Positions 1-10,418 are shown, counted from the stretch's first letter. The stretch is 64,000 bases of DNA from Bacteroidia bacterium (GCA_030425425.1 JAUIAO010000008.1:62001-126000); one strand, 5' to 3'. Notes: a model not told the origin generated them from the sequence alone. Translations and numbers: made by a program.

Positions 1-427
1 GTAAAAAATGAAGGTGAAAATTTTCAATTTTTGAAGTTTGCCGATCGAATAATAAAACACTCTCGTGAAGAAAACTAAAAAGTTGTTCATGAGATTCTCC
101 CTGTTCATGCTTAAGAATTTTTCCCAGTATTTCGGAGAGAAAAAGTGTGATCGAAGACTTCCTGATATCTTGCTGAATGTGATAGGTAGGAGTAAGATAT
201 TTGTAATCCGAAATTCTTTGTATCTCGCGATTAGGTTTAATATATGCGATCAGGTCTAGTAGAGAGAATGGCTGGAAATAACCAATACTTCTCTTAGATC
301 TGGCTGACCGAATGCCATTCACGATGAATGGTGTCAAGCCGTACTTTTCTGTGAAGATCTGAGCAATGATGCTTGTCTCCTGATATTTAAGATATTTGAT
401 GACGATCCCTCGAGTATTGGCTATCAT
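1..427 (-). CDS. recO: DNA repair protein RecO, N-terminal part (cut by window edge)
   Basis: The frame opens at an ATG whose first base is 427 and stays open to the window edge, giving about 142 N-terminal residues. It begins MIANTRGIVIKYLKYQETS, followed by IFTEKYGL and FIVNGIRS, the pattern of the RecO OB-fold domain (TRGIVLK, ETS, FTE, GVRS). RecO helps load RecA with RecR in recombinational repair. The start codon directly abuts the stop codon of porZ on the same strand, so the two are probably co-transcribed. The C-terminal zinc-finger and helical part lies outside the window. Family identity is secure for this portion; completeness cannot be judged. Confidence 0.88.
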   Translation of the reverse strand, partial: MIANTRGIVIKYLKYQETSIIAQIFTEKYGLTPFIVNGIRSARSKRSIGYFQPFSLLDLIAYIKPNREIQRISDYKYLTPTYHIQQDIRKSSITLFLSEILGKILKHEQGESHEQLFSFLHESVLLFDRQTSKIENFHLHFL

Positions 428-2596
428 TTAATTCACCACTGCAATTTTGCCAATGAAACTTTCCAATCCATCCCAGGAGCTAGATAAGATGATATATACT
501 CCACTTTTAACGCGCTCTCCATTGTAATCATACAAATCCCATGAGGCAGTACCACCGTTGGTATCCAGCTCTCTAATTAATTTTCCATTGATATCAGTGA
601 TTTTCACAAATGCATCGTTTGCCAGCCCACTGATACCGACTTCTCCGTCATAACCTGGTCTCACAGGGTTAGGGAAAATATTCACATTAGAATGATAGGG
701 AAGTCCCTCAGAGGAGTTGCTTCGGTAAGAAACCAGACCCACATCTGTTAATATGTACATTTCTCCATTTCTAGGATTATAGGTCATATCCTTAATATAA
801 TGGCTTGGGAGAGGAGAGTTTTCTGTATTAAAAAATGCCTCAACTTTGGAAATATTACTATCGAAGATCCATAATCCATCTCCCGTACTCACCCAAGGGC
901 GATCACCTCCATCAAATGCAATTGCCGTAAGGTTTTCATTATTAAATAACTCTTGATTTTCATAGATAGGACTGTAGGCTCTATTGTTGCTTTCTGTTAT
1001 ATATGAGGCATCGGAAAAGATTCTGACACCATCATCAGAAATGACCCATGCTTCGTCTTGATGGTTAATTCCAATTCCTTGAATAAAAAGGCTGGGCAAA
1101 CCAGCAGAAGATGAAAGGTATCTAATGTCTTCTGTAGACGGATTGAAAGTAATTACACCTCCGCCATCAGACAAACTATTATCTATCCAAAGAGTGCCAC
1201 CATCGGTTATATAAACTCCTTCTGGATAATAAGTTGTCAATTTAGATTTTGGGTAAGAAGTGAGATTGTTATTCTTATCCAATGAAAATAGGGATTGTGC
1301 GTGACGAAAAGAAATAGCAAAAAGTTGATCACCACTTGCTAGCATTGGTATCAATGGATCATAACCGTCGAGATTCGTTCCCATGCTGTCTATTATAGAC
1401 ATTTCCTGGCTATCAAATAAACCATACCCGATGGAGGAGAAAAATAGTCGACCATTGAAATACGCTCCGTCACTGATATTATAAAAACCGGGAATTATCG
1501 TGTGAGACCATGTATAATTATCAAATGCTTCATATCCCATTGAATCACTTTTTCCGATATAAGCTTCCGGAAGCATTCCATAAAAACCGTAAATCCTATT
1601 GTTGATATACCGGATTTTTGTCATTTCATCTGACACAGGTCCATTGGGAAGAACAAACTCATGAGAAGGCGTTTCCAGACCTTTAGCAGAATGGCCTAGC
1701 CAGAATCCATCATAATAAAGCGCTGTATTCACTTCTTCATGCTCCAAATCTAGCTCCAGGACCCATTCATTAGAATTAAAACGGGTCAATCCACTTAAAG
1801 TAAGGGCAATAAGCTCATTCTGTTTTACAATTAGTTTTTGAATGGTTTCTGTATTGGTGGAGTCAATGATTTCCCAATGATCTGACTCGAAACGAGCCAA
1901 CTTGCTATTATCGGCTACTGCGTAAAGTTCATTATTCCAGATAGTCAATTCTCTGAAATCGGTACTGTCATTAGGGTCATGAACCCAATTGTTGAAATCA
2001 GGTAAGTTTTTGTTGAGTTCTCCGTATTGAATGGATTGATTGGATGTGGCAAATAATTTATTGTCAAATACGATCATTTCTTTGACGTTGATTTGTTCAC
2101 CATTCAATCCAATTGATCTAAAATTATCGATGATACTTTTGGAGCCGATCGAAATTTCAAGAATACCAAAATTACATCCGGCAAAAACGCTCCCTTCATA
2201 AGAGATGGCATCATTTACCTTTTTACTGCCAACCAAAATTGATCTGTTTAGGTCACGAATGGTGCTGACCTTACCATTTGAAAATAGATCTATTAGTCCA
2301 GATTCATATGCCACTATGAGTGTCTTGGACTCTTCATCGTAATGAATGGACGTAATTGCAACATCAGAAAACCCATCAGTTTTTGACAAAGTTGTCACTT
2401 CACCAGAAATTGGGTCTAAAAAGAACAGCCCATGGTGACTGGCACAAATAATTTTATCATTTCCTTCGATGATTTCCTGAATGTCATTGTAGCTGAAATG
2501 ACTTCTCCATCCACCTATCGGTGGGTTTTGTGCATTCACCTCGATTCCGACTAGTAGCCAAAGTAGGCTGAGAGGTTTAACTATCCATTTTGTCAT
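428..2596 (-). CDS. porZ: PorZ-like type IX secretion system beta-propeller protein
   Basis: The product is 722 residues from the chosen ATG at 2596, which gives a clean signal peptide ([23 protein letters not shown] region, about 22 residues). A longer in-frame start at 2638 would add 14 non-signal residues and more overlap with tdk. The body has repeated propeller-type blades (for example near [12 protein letters not shown] and [12 protein letters not shown]), as in two-component-regulator propeller proteins. The last 75 or so residues form a type IX sorting domain with NIFPNPV and VKSGVYII. PorZ is a surface component of the attachment complex that processes T9SS cargo. The start overlaps the tdk stop by 20 bases. 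Other propeller proteins with sorting domains exist, but the recO/tdk neighbourhood and length fit PorZ. Confidence 0.8.
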   Translation of the reverse strand: MTKWIVKPLSLLWLLVGIEVNAQNPPIGGWRSHFSYNDIQEIIEGNDKIICASHHGLFFLDPISGEVTTLSKTDGFSDVAITSIHYDEESKTLIVAYESGLIDLFSNGKVSTIRDLNRSILVGSKKVNDAISYEGSVFAGCNFGILEISIGSKSIIDNFRSIGLNGEQINVKEMIVFDNKLFATSNQSIQYGELNKNLPDFNNWVHDPNDSTDFRELTIWNNELYAVADNSKLARFESDHWEIIDSTNTETIQKLIVKQNELIALTLSGLTRFNSNEWVLELDLEHEEVNTALYYDGFWLGHSAKGLETPSHEFVLPNGPVSDEMTKIRYINNRIYGFYGMLPEAYIGKSDSMGYEAFDNYTWSHTIIPGFYNISDGAYFNGRLFFSSIGYGLFDSQEMSIIDSMGTNLDGYDPLIPMLASGDQLFAISFRHAQSLFSLDKNNNLTSYPKSKLTTYYPEGVYITDGGTLWIDNSLSDGGGVITFNPSTEDIRYLSSSAGLPSLFIQGIGINHQDEAWVISDDGVRIFSDASYITESNNRAYSPIYENQELFNNENLTAIAFDGGDRPWVSTGDGLWIFDSNISKVEAFFNTENSPLPSHYIKDMTYNPRNGEMYILTDVGLVSYRSNSSEGLPYHSNVNIFPNPVRPGYDGEVGISGLANDAFVKITDINGKLIRELDTNGGTASWDLYDYNGERVKSGVYIILSSSWDGLESFIGKIAVVN

Positions 2597-3161
2597 AAAA
2601 ACATTTTCTACAAAGTGCTTCATATACGTCTTTCTCACCTAGAACGACTGTTTGCTTACTTTTAGTCCGTCTGTGCGAATAAGATGCTATTTTTCCGCAA
2701 TCCATACAGATGGCATGAACTTTTGTGATGTATTCTGCTGTAGCCATCAATTTGTCCATGGGAGAGAATGGTTTCCCCATAAAATCCATGTCCAGTCCGG
2801 CTATTATGACCCGTTTTCCTTGATTAGCCAATTCGTTAACCACAGAGATAATGTCATCATCGAAAAACTGAGCCTCATCTATTCCCACCACATCGCACTC
2901 TGTAGACCTCAGTAAAATATCCCTTGAGAAATCTACCGGAGTACTATGGATTGCGTTATCATTGTGAGAGACTACTTTTTTCTTAGAATAACGCTTGTCG
3001 ATGGTTGGTTTAAAAATTTCCACTTTCTGTTGAGCCAGTAGTGCTCTGTTGAGCCGTCGGATGAGTTCTTCCGTTTTGCCGGAAAACATCGAACCACAAA
3101 CTACCTCTACCCAGCCGGAGCGATTATGTGATAAACTACCAATATTTGGTTCTACAAACAT
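2577..3161 (-). CDS. tdk: Thymidine kinase (type II)
   Basis: This 194-residue protein phosphorylates thymidine to dTMP in pyrimidine salvage. The P-loop GSMFSGKT lies at residues 23-30, the Walker B-like DEAQFF near residue 97, and a structural zinc site is formed by C-x2-C near residue 153 and C184-x2-C187. Length and motif order match the type II (human TK1/bacterial) family. The ferredoxin gene ends one base upstream of its start, and its 3' end overlaps the porZ start, so the group ferredoxin-tdk-porZ-recO looks like one transcription unit. Confidence 0.95.
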   Translation of the reverse strand: MFVEPNIGSLSHNRSGWVEVVCGSMFSGKTEELIRRLNRALLAQQKVEIFKPTIDKRYSKKKVVSHNDNAIHSTPVDFSRDILLRSTECDVVGIDEAQFFDDDIISVVNELANQGKRVIIAGLDMDFMGKPFSPMDKLMATAEYITKVHAICMDCGKIASYSHRRTKSKQTVVLGEKDVYEALCRKCFYDKMDS

Positions 3162-3482
3162 CTATTCTGAATAATTAAGGTGAGGGAGTTTGTACTGCTC
3201 CGGAGTTTCTATGATTACGTCATCAGTTACTGTTACCTGACAGGCTAGCCGATGGTGCGTTTTCAGACGGCCTAATTTAACAAATCTCTTTTCTGCCTCG
3301 GTCAATTCTGACAAAGATGTCTCACCTTCTATCACTTTTGCCATGCAGGTGGTGCATTTTCCTTTCATTCCGCATGCATGCATCCAGTCTGTTTGCGTTA
3401 GTAATACATCAATTAGTTTTTCGGTATTAGATTCGCAATGAATAGATTTACTAAAGAGATTTTTGACGATTACTTGTGGCAT
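3162..3482 (-). CDS. 2Fe-2S ferredoxin
   Basis: A 106-residue soluble electron carrier. Cysteines C37-x5-C43-x2-C46 and C81 (RLACQV) give the adrenodoxin-type 2Fe-2S pattern. The redox partner is not visible in the window. The gene is the first of the minus-strand run leading to tdk and porZ and faces away from the acidic-protein gene, so the 113 bases upstream should hold divergent promoters; I see no convincing TAnnTTTG box there. Confidence 0.88.
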   Translation of the reverse strand: MPQVIVKNLFSKSIHCESNTEKLIDVLLTQTDWMHACGMKGKCTTCMAKVIEGETSLSELTEAEKRFVKLGRLKTHHRLACQVTVTDDVIIETPEQYKLPHLNYSE

Positions 3483-3595
3483 TTATACCGGACATTCGTT
3501 AATTGGTAAAACATTTATGGATCGTATTCATTGTCAGAAATTTATAGAACCCAGTAACTCATAAAATCAAAACTGGTTGATAATCTTCGATTGAT

Positions 3596-4933
3596 ATGCA
3601 AAAGAAACTAAACGAGTCATTTATTGAGACATATTCAGAGGACTTTTCCAATGAAGTGATCTCTGCTTATTTTGAAGATAAACATTCAATATCCGGTAAG
3701 GAGATTCTGAATTTATCGCCTTCACGTCAGGTCAATATGTTTGTGTTGATGATACTTTTTCGCAAATGGCAGGATGAAATTAAAGCTTTGGAAAGCCCTT
3801 ATTTTGACTATAAAAACCCGGAAGTGAGAAAAGCTATGATCCAATTTATGAATGTGCTTTCACAGCATATTGAAGTTGGGGCGACAGACCTGCACCCTTT
3901 ATTGGCACAGGCGGTGAAGCAAACTATACTACTCGCTTTAGATCCGGTAGCATATCTAAAATTAGAATTTGAGAGTCAGGAAGGGACGGCTGTTACAGAA
4001 AAGGTCACTCAGCCAATTTTAAAATACATCAAGCTTCACAAGGAAGATCTTCAGCAGTTTGCACAAATTAATATTCCATCTTCTACGGAGGAGTTTATTA
4101 ATGCTGCGAAGGACTATTTTGAGGATTTTGATACCTCAGAAGTATTAATTGATCAGTTGCAAAAGCTCTCAGAGGTACTTCAAATAAATGAAGACGACCT
4201 TTTCGAAAGTCAAGAAGAGGAATTGCCGGTCTTTGAGTCTGAAGAGATAGATGGTTCATCTTCTGATGAGATTTCATTTTTTGATCAGGATCTGGATGAA
4301 GAGGATGAGAGTGAAGCCGAGGAGGAACTTGAGGAGAAAAAATCGGAGCTAAAGCCTGAAGAGGTTGAAGAAGAACCAGTGGAATATGAAGAAAAAAGAA
4401 GCAGTCAAAGCAGTGTGATTTCTGAAGATCTAGAGGAGGACGATGTGGAAATAGAAGATGATGATATAGAGTTGATTGAGTTTGATGATGAAGAGCAAGA
4501 AACTACAGATGAAACTGAGGAAATAGAAGAAACAGAGGAGAAAACTGTAGCTGCTCCGGAGGAGGATGAAGAGGAAGAAGATGATGACGAAGAAGGCACT
4601 GTGAATTCCAGGTTTTCCAAACCTAGCGCGACCCTGAACGAAACCTATGGGAATAAAAAAGAGGATGAAACCTTAGGTGACCAGCTCGAAAAGCGAAAAG
4701 TCAATTCCATCATGGATGCTATCTCTATCAACAACAGGTACATGTTTACGAAAGAGCTTTTCAAAGATGACAAAGAAACATTCGTAAATGCTATCAATGA
4801 ATTGGAATCGATGAATTCCTTTGATGAAGCCGTGGAGAAACTCATTCATTCTTATGCCAAGACCTATGGATGGGATATGAATAGTCCTGAGGTGAAAGAA
4901 TTGCTAAAGGTTGTATTTAGAAGGTTTAGGTAG
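3596..4933 (+). CDS. Acidic protein of unknown function
   Basis: I do not recognise this 445-residue protein. Residues 1-195 look folded and mostly helical with no signal peptide, so it is probably cytoplasmic. Residues about 200-340 are a low-complexity acidic stretch with long runs of Glu and Asp. The last 90 residues again look helical and folded (MDAISINNRYMFTKELF, then DEAVEKLIHSYAKTYGW). Two globular ends joined by an acidic linker suggests a scaffold or a protein that binds a basic partner, but this is inference. Its stop lies two bases from the rodA stop on the opposite strand, so the genes converge with no room for a separate terminator. Confidence 0.85.
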   Translation: MQKKLNESFIETYSEDFSNEVISAYFEDKHSISGKEILNLSPSRQVNMFVLMILFRKWQDEIKALESPYFDYKNPEVRKAMIQFMNVLSQHIEVGATDLHPLLAQAVKQTILLALDPVAYLKLEFESQEGTAVTEKVTQPILKYIKLHKEDLQQFAQINIPSSTEEFINAAKDYFEDFDTSEVLIDQLQKLSEVLQINEDDLFESQEEELPVFESEEIDGSSSDEISFFDQDLDEEDESEAEEELEEKKSELKPEEVEEEPVEYEEKRSSQSSVISEDLEEDDVEIEDDDIELIEFDDEEQETTDETEEIEETEEKTVAAPEEDEEEEDDDEEGTVNSRFSKPSATLNETYGNKKEDETLGDQLEKRKVNSIMDAISINNRYMFTKELFKDDKETFVNAINELESMNSFDEAVEKLIHSYAKTYGWDMNSPEVKELLKVVFRRFR

Positions 4934-4935
4934 GT

Positions 4936-6204
4936 TTAGATCCTTTCCAATACTTGCATTCTGTGCGCATCCAGTTTCAGAAAAGTGAATAACAAAATGG
5001 TGAATCCCCACAATGCGGAACCTCCGTAGCTAAAAAAAGGAAGAGGAATCCCAATAACTGGAAACAATCCGATGGTCATGGCGATATTGAAAGCAAAGTG
5101 AAAAAACATGATGGAGACCACTCCATAACCATAAATTCTTGCAAAGGTGCTTTTTTGTCTTTCGGCAAGGAAAATAAGACGTAAAAACAAATAAGTAAAA
5201 GCAGCAACCAATAAAATGCTTCCAAACCAACCATGTTCCTCACCTACAGTACAAAAGATGTTGTCTGTGGTTTGGTCCGGGACAAAATTAAACTTAGTTT
5301 GTGTTCCCTGAAGATACCCTTTACCGGTCCATCCTCCAGAGCCAATGGCGATTTTGGACTGAGTTACTTGCCATCCGGCGCCCAAAGGATCTCTGTTTGG
5401 GTTAAGTAATTGCATCACACGTTGTTGTTGATGTGGTTTAAGGACATCAGTCAAAATAAAGTCCACACTTTTTACGAAACCTGCCGTTACCACTCCTAAT
5501 AGGAGGATAATGGCGATCTTTTTTGGTGATTTGGCCATAAGACCGACAAACAACAACGTGAGCACAGTAATGCCGATCAAAAGTACGGTTTGATTAAGCA
5601 ATAGGGTGAGTAGAAAAACAACGGCCACACTCAATCCGACAATCAAAATCAATGGGTGCATTCCTTCTCTGAACATGACCAAAACCAAGCTACCAAAAAC
5701 CATCGCGCTGCCCAGGTCTCCTTGTAGGATAATTAGAGCCATTGGCACCAGGAAAAATGCGAACCCAATCATTTGATTTTTCAGCTCAGAATTTTGTCTT
5801 AGGGGCTTACTTAAAAATTTAGCCAAACCTAAAGCCGTGGCGTATTTGGTGAATTCTGCTGGTTGTAAACGCATGGAACCAATTTCAAACCATGATTTGG
5901 AGCCCGCCACTTCACGACCGAACAAGAGCACTCCGATCAAAAGTGCAATGAGGATTCCATAAATGATATACGCAAATGAATCGTAGAACCTAAAATCCAG
6001 AAGCATGATGAATGTGATAATCCCAAGTGAGGTAATTATCCAAATCAATTGTTTACCCGAACTCATCTGGAGGCTAAGAATGCCCTGGTTGAGGTCTGGA
6101 TCATAATCAGCTGCATATATGTTGAGCCATCCGGCAAAAACCAGCACCAGATAAATGAGAATGACCTGCCAGTCCAGACTATTGATTAGTGATTCGTTTC
6201 TCAT
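4936..6204 (-). CDS. rodA: Rod-shape SEDS glycosyltransferase RodA
   Basis: A 422-residue membrane protein with about ten membrane segments. The family signatures are present: QPAEFTKYA, then PNRDPLGAGWQV, FVPDQTTDNIF with GEEHG, and FFSYGGSALWG near the C-terminus. SEDS proteins polymerise peptidoglycan glycan strands together with a class B penicillin-binding protein; here that partner is the adjacent mrdA, whose stop overlaps the rodA start by four bases. Position at the end of the mre operon favours RodA (elongation) over FtsW (division). Confidence 0.93.
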   Translation of the reverse strand: MRNESLINSLDWQVILIYLVLVFAGWLNIYAADYDPDLNQGILSLQMSSGKQLIWIITSLGIITFIMLLDFRFYDSFAYIIYGILIALLIGVLLFGREVAGSKSWFEIGSMRLQPAEFTKYATALGLAKFLSKPLRQNSELKNQMIGFAFFLVPMALIILQGDLGSAMVFGSLVLVMFREGMHPLILIVGLSVAVVFLLTLLLNQTVLLIGITVLTLLFVGLMAKSPKKIAIILLLGVVTAGFVKSVDFILTDVLKPHQQQRVMQLLNPNRDPLGAGWQVTQSKIAIGSGGWTGKGYLQGTQTKFNFVPDQTTDNIFCTVGEEHGWFGSILLVAAFTYLFLRLIFLAERQKSTFARIYGYGVVSIMFFHFAFNIAMTIGLFPVIGIPLPFFSYGGSALWGFTILLFTFLKLDAHRMQVLERI

Positions 6205-8057
6205 AGTGGATTGTTGGTTTTAGCTTTCGCTTTTTCCCTGTTCATTTCTTCCAGGGCTTTTTTCTGATCTTCATCCAGAAAATCCCCCTTCAGCACAAAA
6301 TCCTCTACCCATGATCTGGTGATATTTCCACGGATGTACTTTTCTATTACCAAACTGGCCGTACTAGCTGCAGCTCTTGCACCCCACCCGGCATTTTCTA
6401 CGTAAACGGCAATTGCAATTTTAGGGTCATCTTTAGGTGCAAATGCCATAAACCCAGAGTGGTCCATGCCCTGCGAATTCTCCACAGTGCTAGTTTTTCC
6501 ACAAATCGCAATGTCAGGGATATAGGCCCTGAATGCTGATCTTTTGATTACACTTTCCATCCCGTTGATCACAGATTCATAGTGAGTAGAGTCAATGCCC
6601 ATTTCTATTGGGGCTAAATACTCAGATGTTTCTCCGTCTATTGCTTTTAGAATATGTGGTGTGTAGTAGTACCCGCGATTGGCGAGAATTGCTCCCAGGT
6701 TAGCCATTTGCAGAGGGGTCACGAGCAACTCGCCCTGCCCAATACTCAAAGAGTAAATGTTGCTAAAGGCCCATCGATTTTCGCCGTACCACTTGTCATA
6801 AAACTTCACATCTGGCACCAGCCCTGATCCTTCATTGGGAATATCTACTCCAAGTCTGTGTCCCAGACCAAATCGTGAGATATAGTCATTCCATTTTTTC
6901 AGCCCAACTCTGGAATCCAAATAACGACTATCGTGTACTCCTTGCTCAATCACCCGTTTAAATACCTTGTAAAAATAATTGTTGGAAGAAAGCATGATTG
7001 CTTTTTCTACGTCGTAAATTCCCGGTGGAGCATGATCTCCAATTAGTGTCCCATCGCACCTTATTTTTTCTTCTGATGTTAATACACCCTCTTGCATGGC
7101 TATCAAAGACTGAATGGTCTTAAACATGGATCCGGGAGAGTATGTGGCTTGAAGTGGTCTATTATATAGTGGCTTTAGAGAGTCTTTGCGAATCTTGTCA
7201 AAATTCTTACCAAAATCTCTTCCGCTTAGAAGTGATGGGTCATAAGACGGTTTAGAAACCATAGCCAAGATTTCACCAGTACCAGGTTCTATAGCAACCA
7301 AACTAGCTACCTTTCCTTCTAGTAGATATTCTGCATAAGACTGAAGCTCCGTGTCAATAGTTAGTTGAATGCTTTGGCCTGGAATAGATGCTGTATCATA
7401 TTGACCATCGCTGAATTCTCCTTTTACCACTCCCTGAACATTGACGATTTTATATCTTACACCTCGTTTCCCTCTTAATATCTCCTCTTGCTCCTTTTCA
7501 ATTCCGGTCTTGCCTATATAATCTCCAGGTTTATAATAATTGGAGGTGTCCCGGTTAAGCTCCCGTCGATCAATTTCTGATACATAGCCGAGGGTATTAG
7601 ACAGGATGTGATGATTATAGCCTCTTACAGTTCTGGGTAAAGGATAAAATCCGCTGAAATTTATAAGTCTGTCCTGAATTTTCGCAAATTCATCATTCGG
7701 AATTTGCTCTACAAACTTCGAAGAAAGGATGGAGGAATACGACTTGGCTTTATTCAGTTTTTTGTTGAATGTTTGATGGTCTATACCCAATAATTTGATT
7801 AACTCAGAAGAGTCGGCAAGATCAACTTCTTTGGGGATGACCATGAGGTCATAGACAGGCTTGTTGTAAACCATCAAGTCACCATTTCGATCATAGATCA
7901 ATCCTCGGAATGGATAATCGACAATTTCCTGAATGATGTTGTTCTGGGCTGCTCGTTTGTATTCATCATTGACTACTTGTATATAAAATAAGCGGATCGT
8001 AAATATCAATCCGATCAATACAATAATACCTTGTATGATGAATGTTCTGCTGCTCAT
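6201..8057 (-). CDS. mrdA: Penicillin-binding protein 2 (transpeptidase)
   Basis: This 618-residue class B PBP has one N-terminal membrane segment, a dimerisation region, and a transpeptidase domain. The active-site serine is in S-M-F-K near residue 310, the SxN motif is S-S-N near residue 356, and the third motif near residue 521 reads K-T-S (in CGKTSTVEN) instead of the usual K-T-G. It crosslinks peptidoglycan during cell elongation with RodA. It overlaps mreD by four bases upstream and rodA by four downstream. The Gly-to-Ser change is the only oddity; the rest of the domain looks intact. Confidence 0.94.
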   Translation of the reverse strand: MSSRTFIIQGIIVLIGLIFTIRLFYIQVVNDEYKRAAQNNIIQEIVDYPFRGLIYDRNGDLMVYNKPVYDLMVIPKEVDLADSSELIKLLGIDHQTFNKKLNKAKSYSSILSSKFVEQIPNDEFAKIQDRLINFSGFYPLPRTVRGYNHHILSNTLGYVSEIDRRELNRDTSNYYKPGDYIGKTGIEKEQEEILRGKRGVRYKIVNVQGVVKGEFSDGQYDTASIPGQSIQLTIDTELQSYAEYLLEGKVASLVAIEPGTGEILAMVSKPSYDPSLLSGRDFGKNFDKIRKDSLKPLYNRPLQATYSPGSMFKTIQSLIAMQEGVLTSEEKIRCDGTLIGDHAPPGIYDVEKAIMLSSNNYFYKVFKRVIEQGVHDSRYLDSRVGLKKWNDYISRFGLGHRLGVDIPNEGSGLVPDVKFYDKWYGENRWAFSNIYSLSIGQGELLVTPLQMANLGAILANRGYYYTPHILKAIDGETSEYLAPIEMGIDSTHYESVINGMESVIKRSAFRAYIPDIAICGKTSTVENSQGMDHSGFMAFAPKDDPKIAIAVYVENAGWGARAAASTASLVIEKYIRGNITRSWVEDFVLKGDFLDEDQKKALEEMNREKAKAKTNNPL

Positions 8058-8569
8058 AAACTCCTTTTAGTGGGTGCCATTAAGAAGCTGATCCCAAATA
8101 CCAGAATAAATGAATAAAGCGTACTATAAAGCACTTTAGAGAATAATAAACCGAATCCATCAAATCCTCCATTCTCTATGCTGAATATCATCAAATGATG
8201 AATGAAAATCAGCGGTAATAAATATCCAATGGATCCAATAAATCCAAGCTCATTGAAATCCAACTGGATGTCGTCATCAGACTCTCCTTTGATGATATCA
8301 TGCCAGAAGTCTTTTGAAAAGGCAAGGAATATGCAGGCAGAGGCGTGAATGCCGGGAGTATTCGAGAAAATATCGATGAATAGTCCAGTGAAAAAGGCAA
8401 TGATCATAGCTAGACTTCTACTGATGCCGTATGGTAAAAACAAAATGAAACCCACGTAGAAAAAGCCAAATGCTACATCTAACAGGACCAATTTGTAGAG
8501 CAGTGGAATTTGTATCAATACAAATACGATTAAATGATAAATCTGCTGTTTGTAATCAATCCTAATCAT
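8054..8569 (-). CDS. mreD: Rod shape-determining protein MreD
   Basis: A small hydrophobic protein (171 residues) with five or so membrane segments, placed between mreC and mrdA as in most rod-shaped Bacteroidota. Sequence conservation in MreD is weak, so the call leans on position, size and membrane topology. It overlaps mreC by one base and mrdA by four, showing tight translational linkage. Confidence 0.85.
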   Translation of the reverse strand: MIRIDYKQQIYHLIVFVLIQIPLLYKLVLLDVAFGFFYVGFILFLPYGISRSLAMIIAFFTGLFIDIFSNTPGIHASACIFLAFSKDFWHDIIKGESDDDIQLDFNELGFIGSIGYLLPLIFIHHLMIFSIENGGFDGFGLLFSKVLYSTLYSFILVFGISFLMAPTKRSL

Positions 8570-9381
8570 TAGTCGCTTTTGGTTACAGATTCCAGACTAT
8601 CTTGTTCGGCCTTCATTTCATTTTTAATCACATATACGTAATCAATGCTGCTAAAATCAACCGCCAAATCGATTTTTGCCTCGTAAAAAACATCATTATC
8701 CGCGAGGTTCAATTCACTAATAATTCCCACCATAATGCCGTCAGGAAAGACAGCATTATATCCTGATGTAACCACCGTATCCCCAATTTGGACTGGAATA
8801 TGTCTTGGTACAAATTTGAGTGCAGCACCTTTGGGCTCTGCTCCATCCCATTGGACAGTACATAGGGTCTGAGTTCGTTTTATTTCACTTGAGATCAGTA
8901 AGTTTCTGTGCAATAAAGATATGACTGTGGCGAAGTTCGGTGTAGTAGCTTTAACCTGGCCAACGACTCCAGATTGATTGATGACAGCCATGCCGGGCTC
9001 TAAACCATCCTTGCTTCCTCTGTCTAAGGTCAGGTAATTCATTGAGCGCCGATAGGTATTATTAATCACTTTGGCCTCATAAAAATCATAAGTAGTGTTA
9101 ATGGTATCATGATTGGCATGCAAGAGGTTACTATTGGCAATCTGAATGCGTAATTGTTTGTTTTCTTCCAGCAGTTCATTGTTGACCTTTTGCAGATCAA
9201 AATAATCGCTGGTATTGTTGGTAAATGCATTAATTGCCCCGGCCAGAGCATTAGATGAATTTAAGAAAGAGGCATTTGCTCGCCTATTGTAAGAAACAAT
9301 TAGCCAAACACAGATTCCCTCCAATAGCAAGAACAACCCGAAGGTTCGGAACCGATAGAGGAAGAGTAATAAGTTTTGCAT
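8569..9381 (-). CDS. mreC: Rod shape-determining protein MreC
   Basis: A 270-residue periplasmic scaffold of the elongasome. There is one N-terminal membrane segment, a short coiled coil (about residues 60-85, ending NKQLRIQIANS), then the beta-barrel region with YLTLDRGSKDGLEPGMAVI and VVTSGYNAVFPDGIMVG, which are hallmark MreC motifs. It sits eight bases behind mreB and overlaps mreD. Confidence 0.93.
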   Translation of the reverse strand: MQNLLLFLYRFRTFGLFLLLEGICVWLIVSYNRRANASFLNSSNALAGAINAFTNNTSDYFDLQKVNNELLEENKQLRIQIANSNLLHANHDTINTTYDFYEAKVINNTYRRSMNYLTLDRGSKDGLEPGMAVINQSGVVGQVKATTPNFATVISLLHRNLLISSEIKRTQTLCTVQWDGAEPKGAALKFVPRHIPVQIGDTVVTSGYNAVFPDGIMVGIISELNLADNDVFYEAKIDLAVDFSSIDYVYVIKNEMKAEQDSLESVTKSD

Positions 9382-9389
9382 TCAGAAAT

Positions 9390-10418
9390 TTACGTCATTA
9401 AGACCGGCTTGAATTGATTGAGGTTTTTAAGTGCCAACCCTGTGCCACGAACAACAGCTCTCAATGGATCCTCAGCAATATGAATAGGCAACTTAGTTTT
9501 GAGTGAGAGTCTTTTATCCAACCCTCTCAATAAGGCACCACCACCAGTAAGGTAGATTCCATTGTCATAGATATCAGCAGATAGCTCAGGCGGGGAAATC
9601 TCCAGGGCTTTAAGCACCGCTTCCTCGATTTTGGAAACCGACTTGTCAATCGCAAAAGCAATTTCGGAATATGAGATTTTGATCACTTTCGGGATACCAG
9701 TCATAAGATCACGACCTCTGATTTCGAAATCCTCTGGTCCATCCTCTAGTTCTGTCAAAGCAGAACCTACTTCAATTTTCACACGCTCCGCAGTTCGTTC
9801 GCCAATAAGAAGATTATGCTGTCTGCGCATGTAATCTAGAATGTCCTTGTTGAAGGAGTCTCCCGCTACACGTATAGACTGGTCACAAACAATCCCACTT
9901 AAGGCAATTACAGCAATCTCAGTGGTACCTCCTCCGATATCTACGATCATAGATCCTACAGGCTGCTCGATATTGATGCCAATACCCACGGCAGCAGCGA
10001 TTGGCTCGTGGATCATGTAGACTTCTTTAGCTCCTGCATGCTCTGCAGAGTCACGAACCGCTCTTTTTTCTACTTCTGTGATTCCTGAAGGGATACAAAT
10101 CACCATACGGTGCGAAGATGGCATCCAGTTTTTCTTGCCATTATCGATCATCTTGATCAATCCACGAATCATGTGCTCTGCAGCATGGAAATCAGCGATC
10201 ACACCATCCTTCAATGGACGAATTGTTTTGATGTTTTCGTGAGTTTTCTCATGCATTTGCATTGCCTCACGACCGATTGCCAATACCTTATTATTGTTTT
10301 TGTCAATAGCAATGATGGATGGTTCATCCACCACTATTTTGTCCTTGCTGATGATCAGGGTATTTGCAGTACCCAAATCAATGGCAATATCACTATTGAA
10401 GAAATCAAAAAAGCCCAT
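9390..10418 (-). CDS. mreB: Actin-like rod shape protein MreB
   Basis: A 342-residue bacterial actin. Phosphate-1 motif IDLGTANTLI near residue 13, phosphate-2 VDIGGGTTEIAV near residue 160, and adenosine motif YLTGGGALLRGL near residue 290 are all intact. It organises lateral wall synthesis with MreC, MreD, PBP2 and RodA, all downstream in the same operon. The 61 bases between purH and mreB contain a TAnnTTTG-like match (TAGCTTTC on the minus strand), so mreB may be transcribed on its own as well as from purH. Confidence 0.96.
   Translation of the reverse strand: MGFFDFFNSDIAIDLGTANTLIISKDKIVVDEPSIIAIDKNNNKVLAIGREAMQMHEKTHENIKTIRPLKDGVIADFHAAEHMIRGLIKMIDNGKKNWMPSSHRMVICIPSGITEVEKRAVRDSAEHAGAKEVYMIHEPIAAAVGIGINIEQPVGSMIVDIGGGTTEIAVIALSGIVCDQSIRVAGDSFNKDILDYMRRQHNLLIGERTAERVKIEVGSALTELEDGPEDFEIRGRDLMTGIPKVIKISYSEIAFAIDKSVSKIEEAVLKALEISPPELSADIYDNGIYLTGGGALLRGLDKRLSLKTKLPIHIAEDPLRAVVRGTGLALKNLNQFKPVLMT

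Noticed and set aside
65-259. Plus-strand frame of 64 codons
   Set aside because: It is the shadow of recO on the minus strand, which has clear family motifs.
4405-4620. Minus-strand serine-rich frame
   Set aside because: It is the complement of the acidic Glu/Asp run of the real plus-strand gene, which automatically reads as serine-rich.
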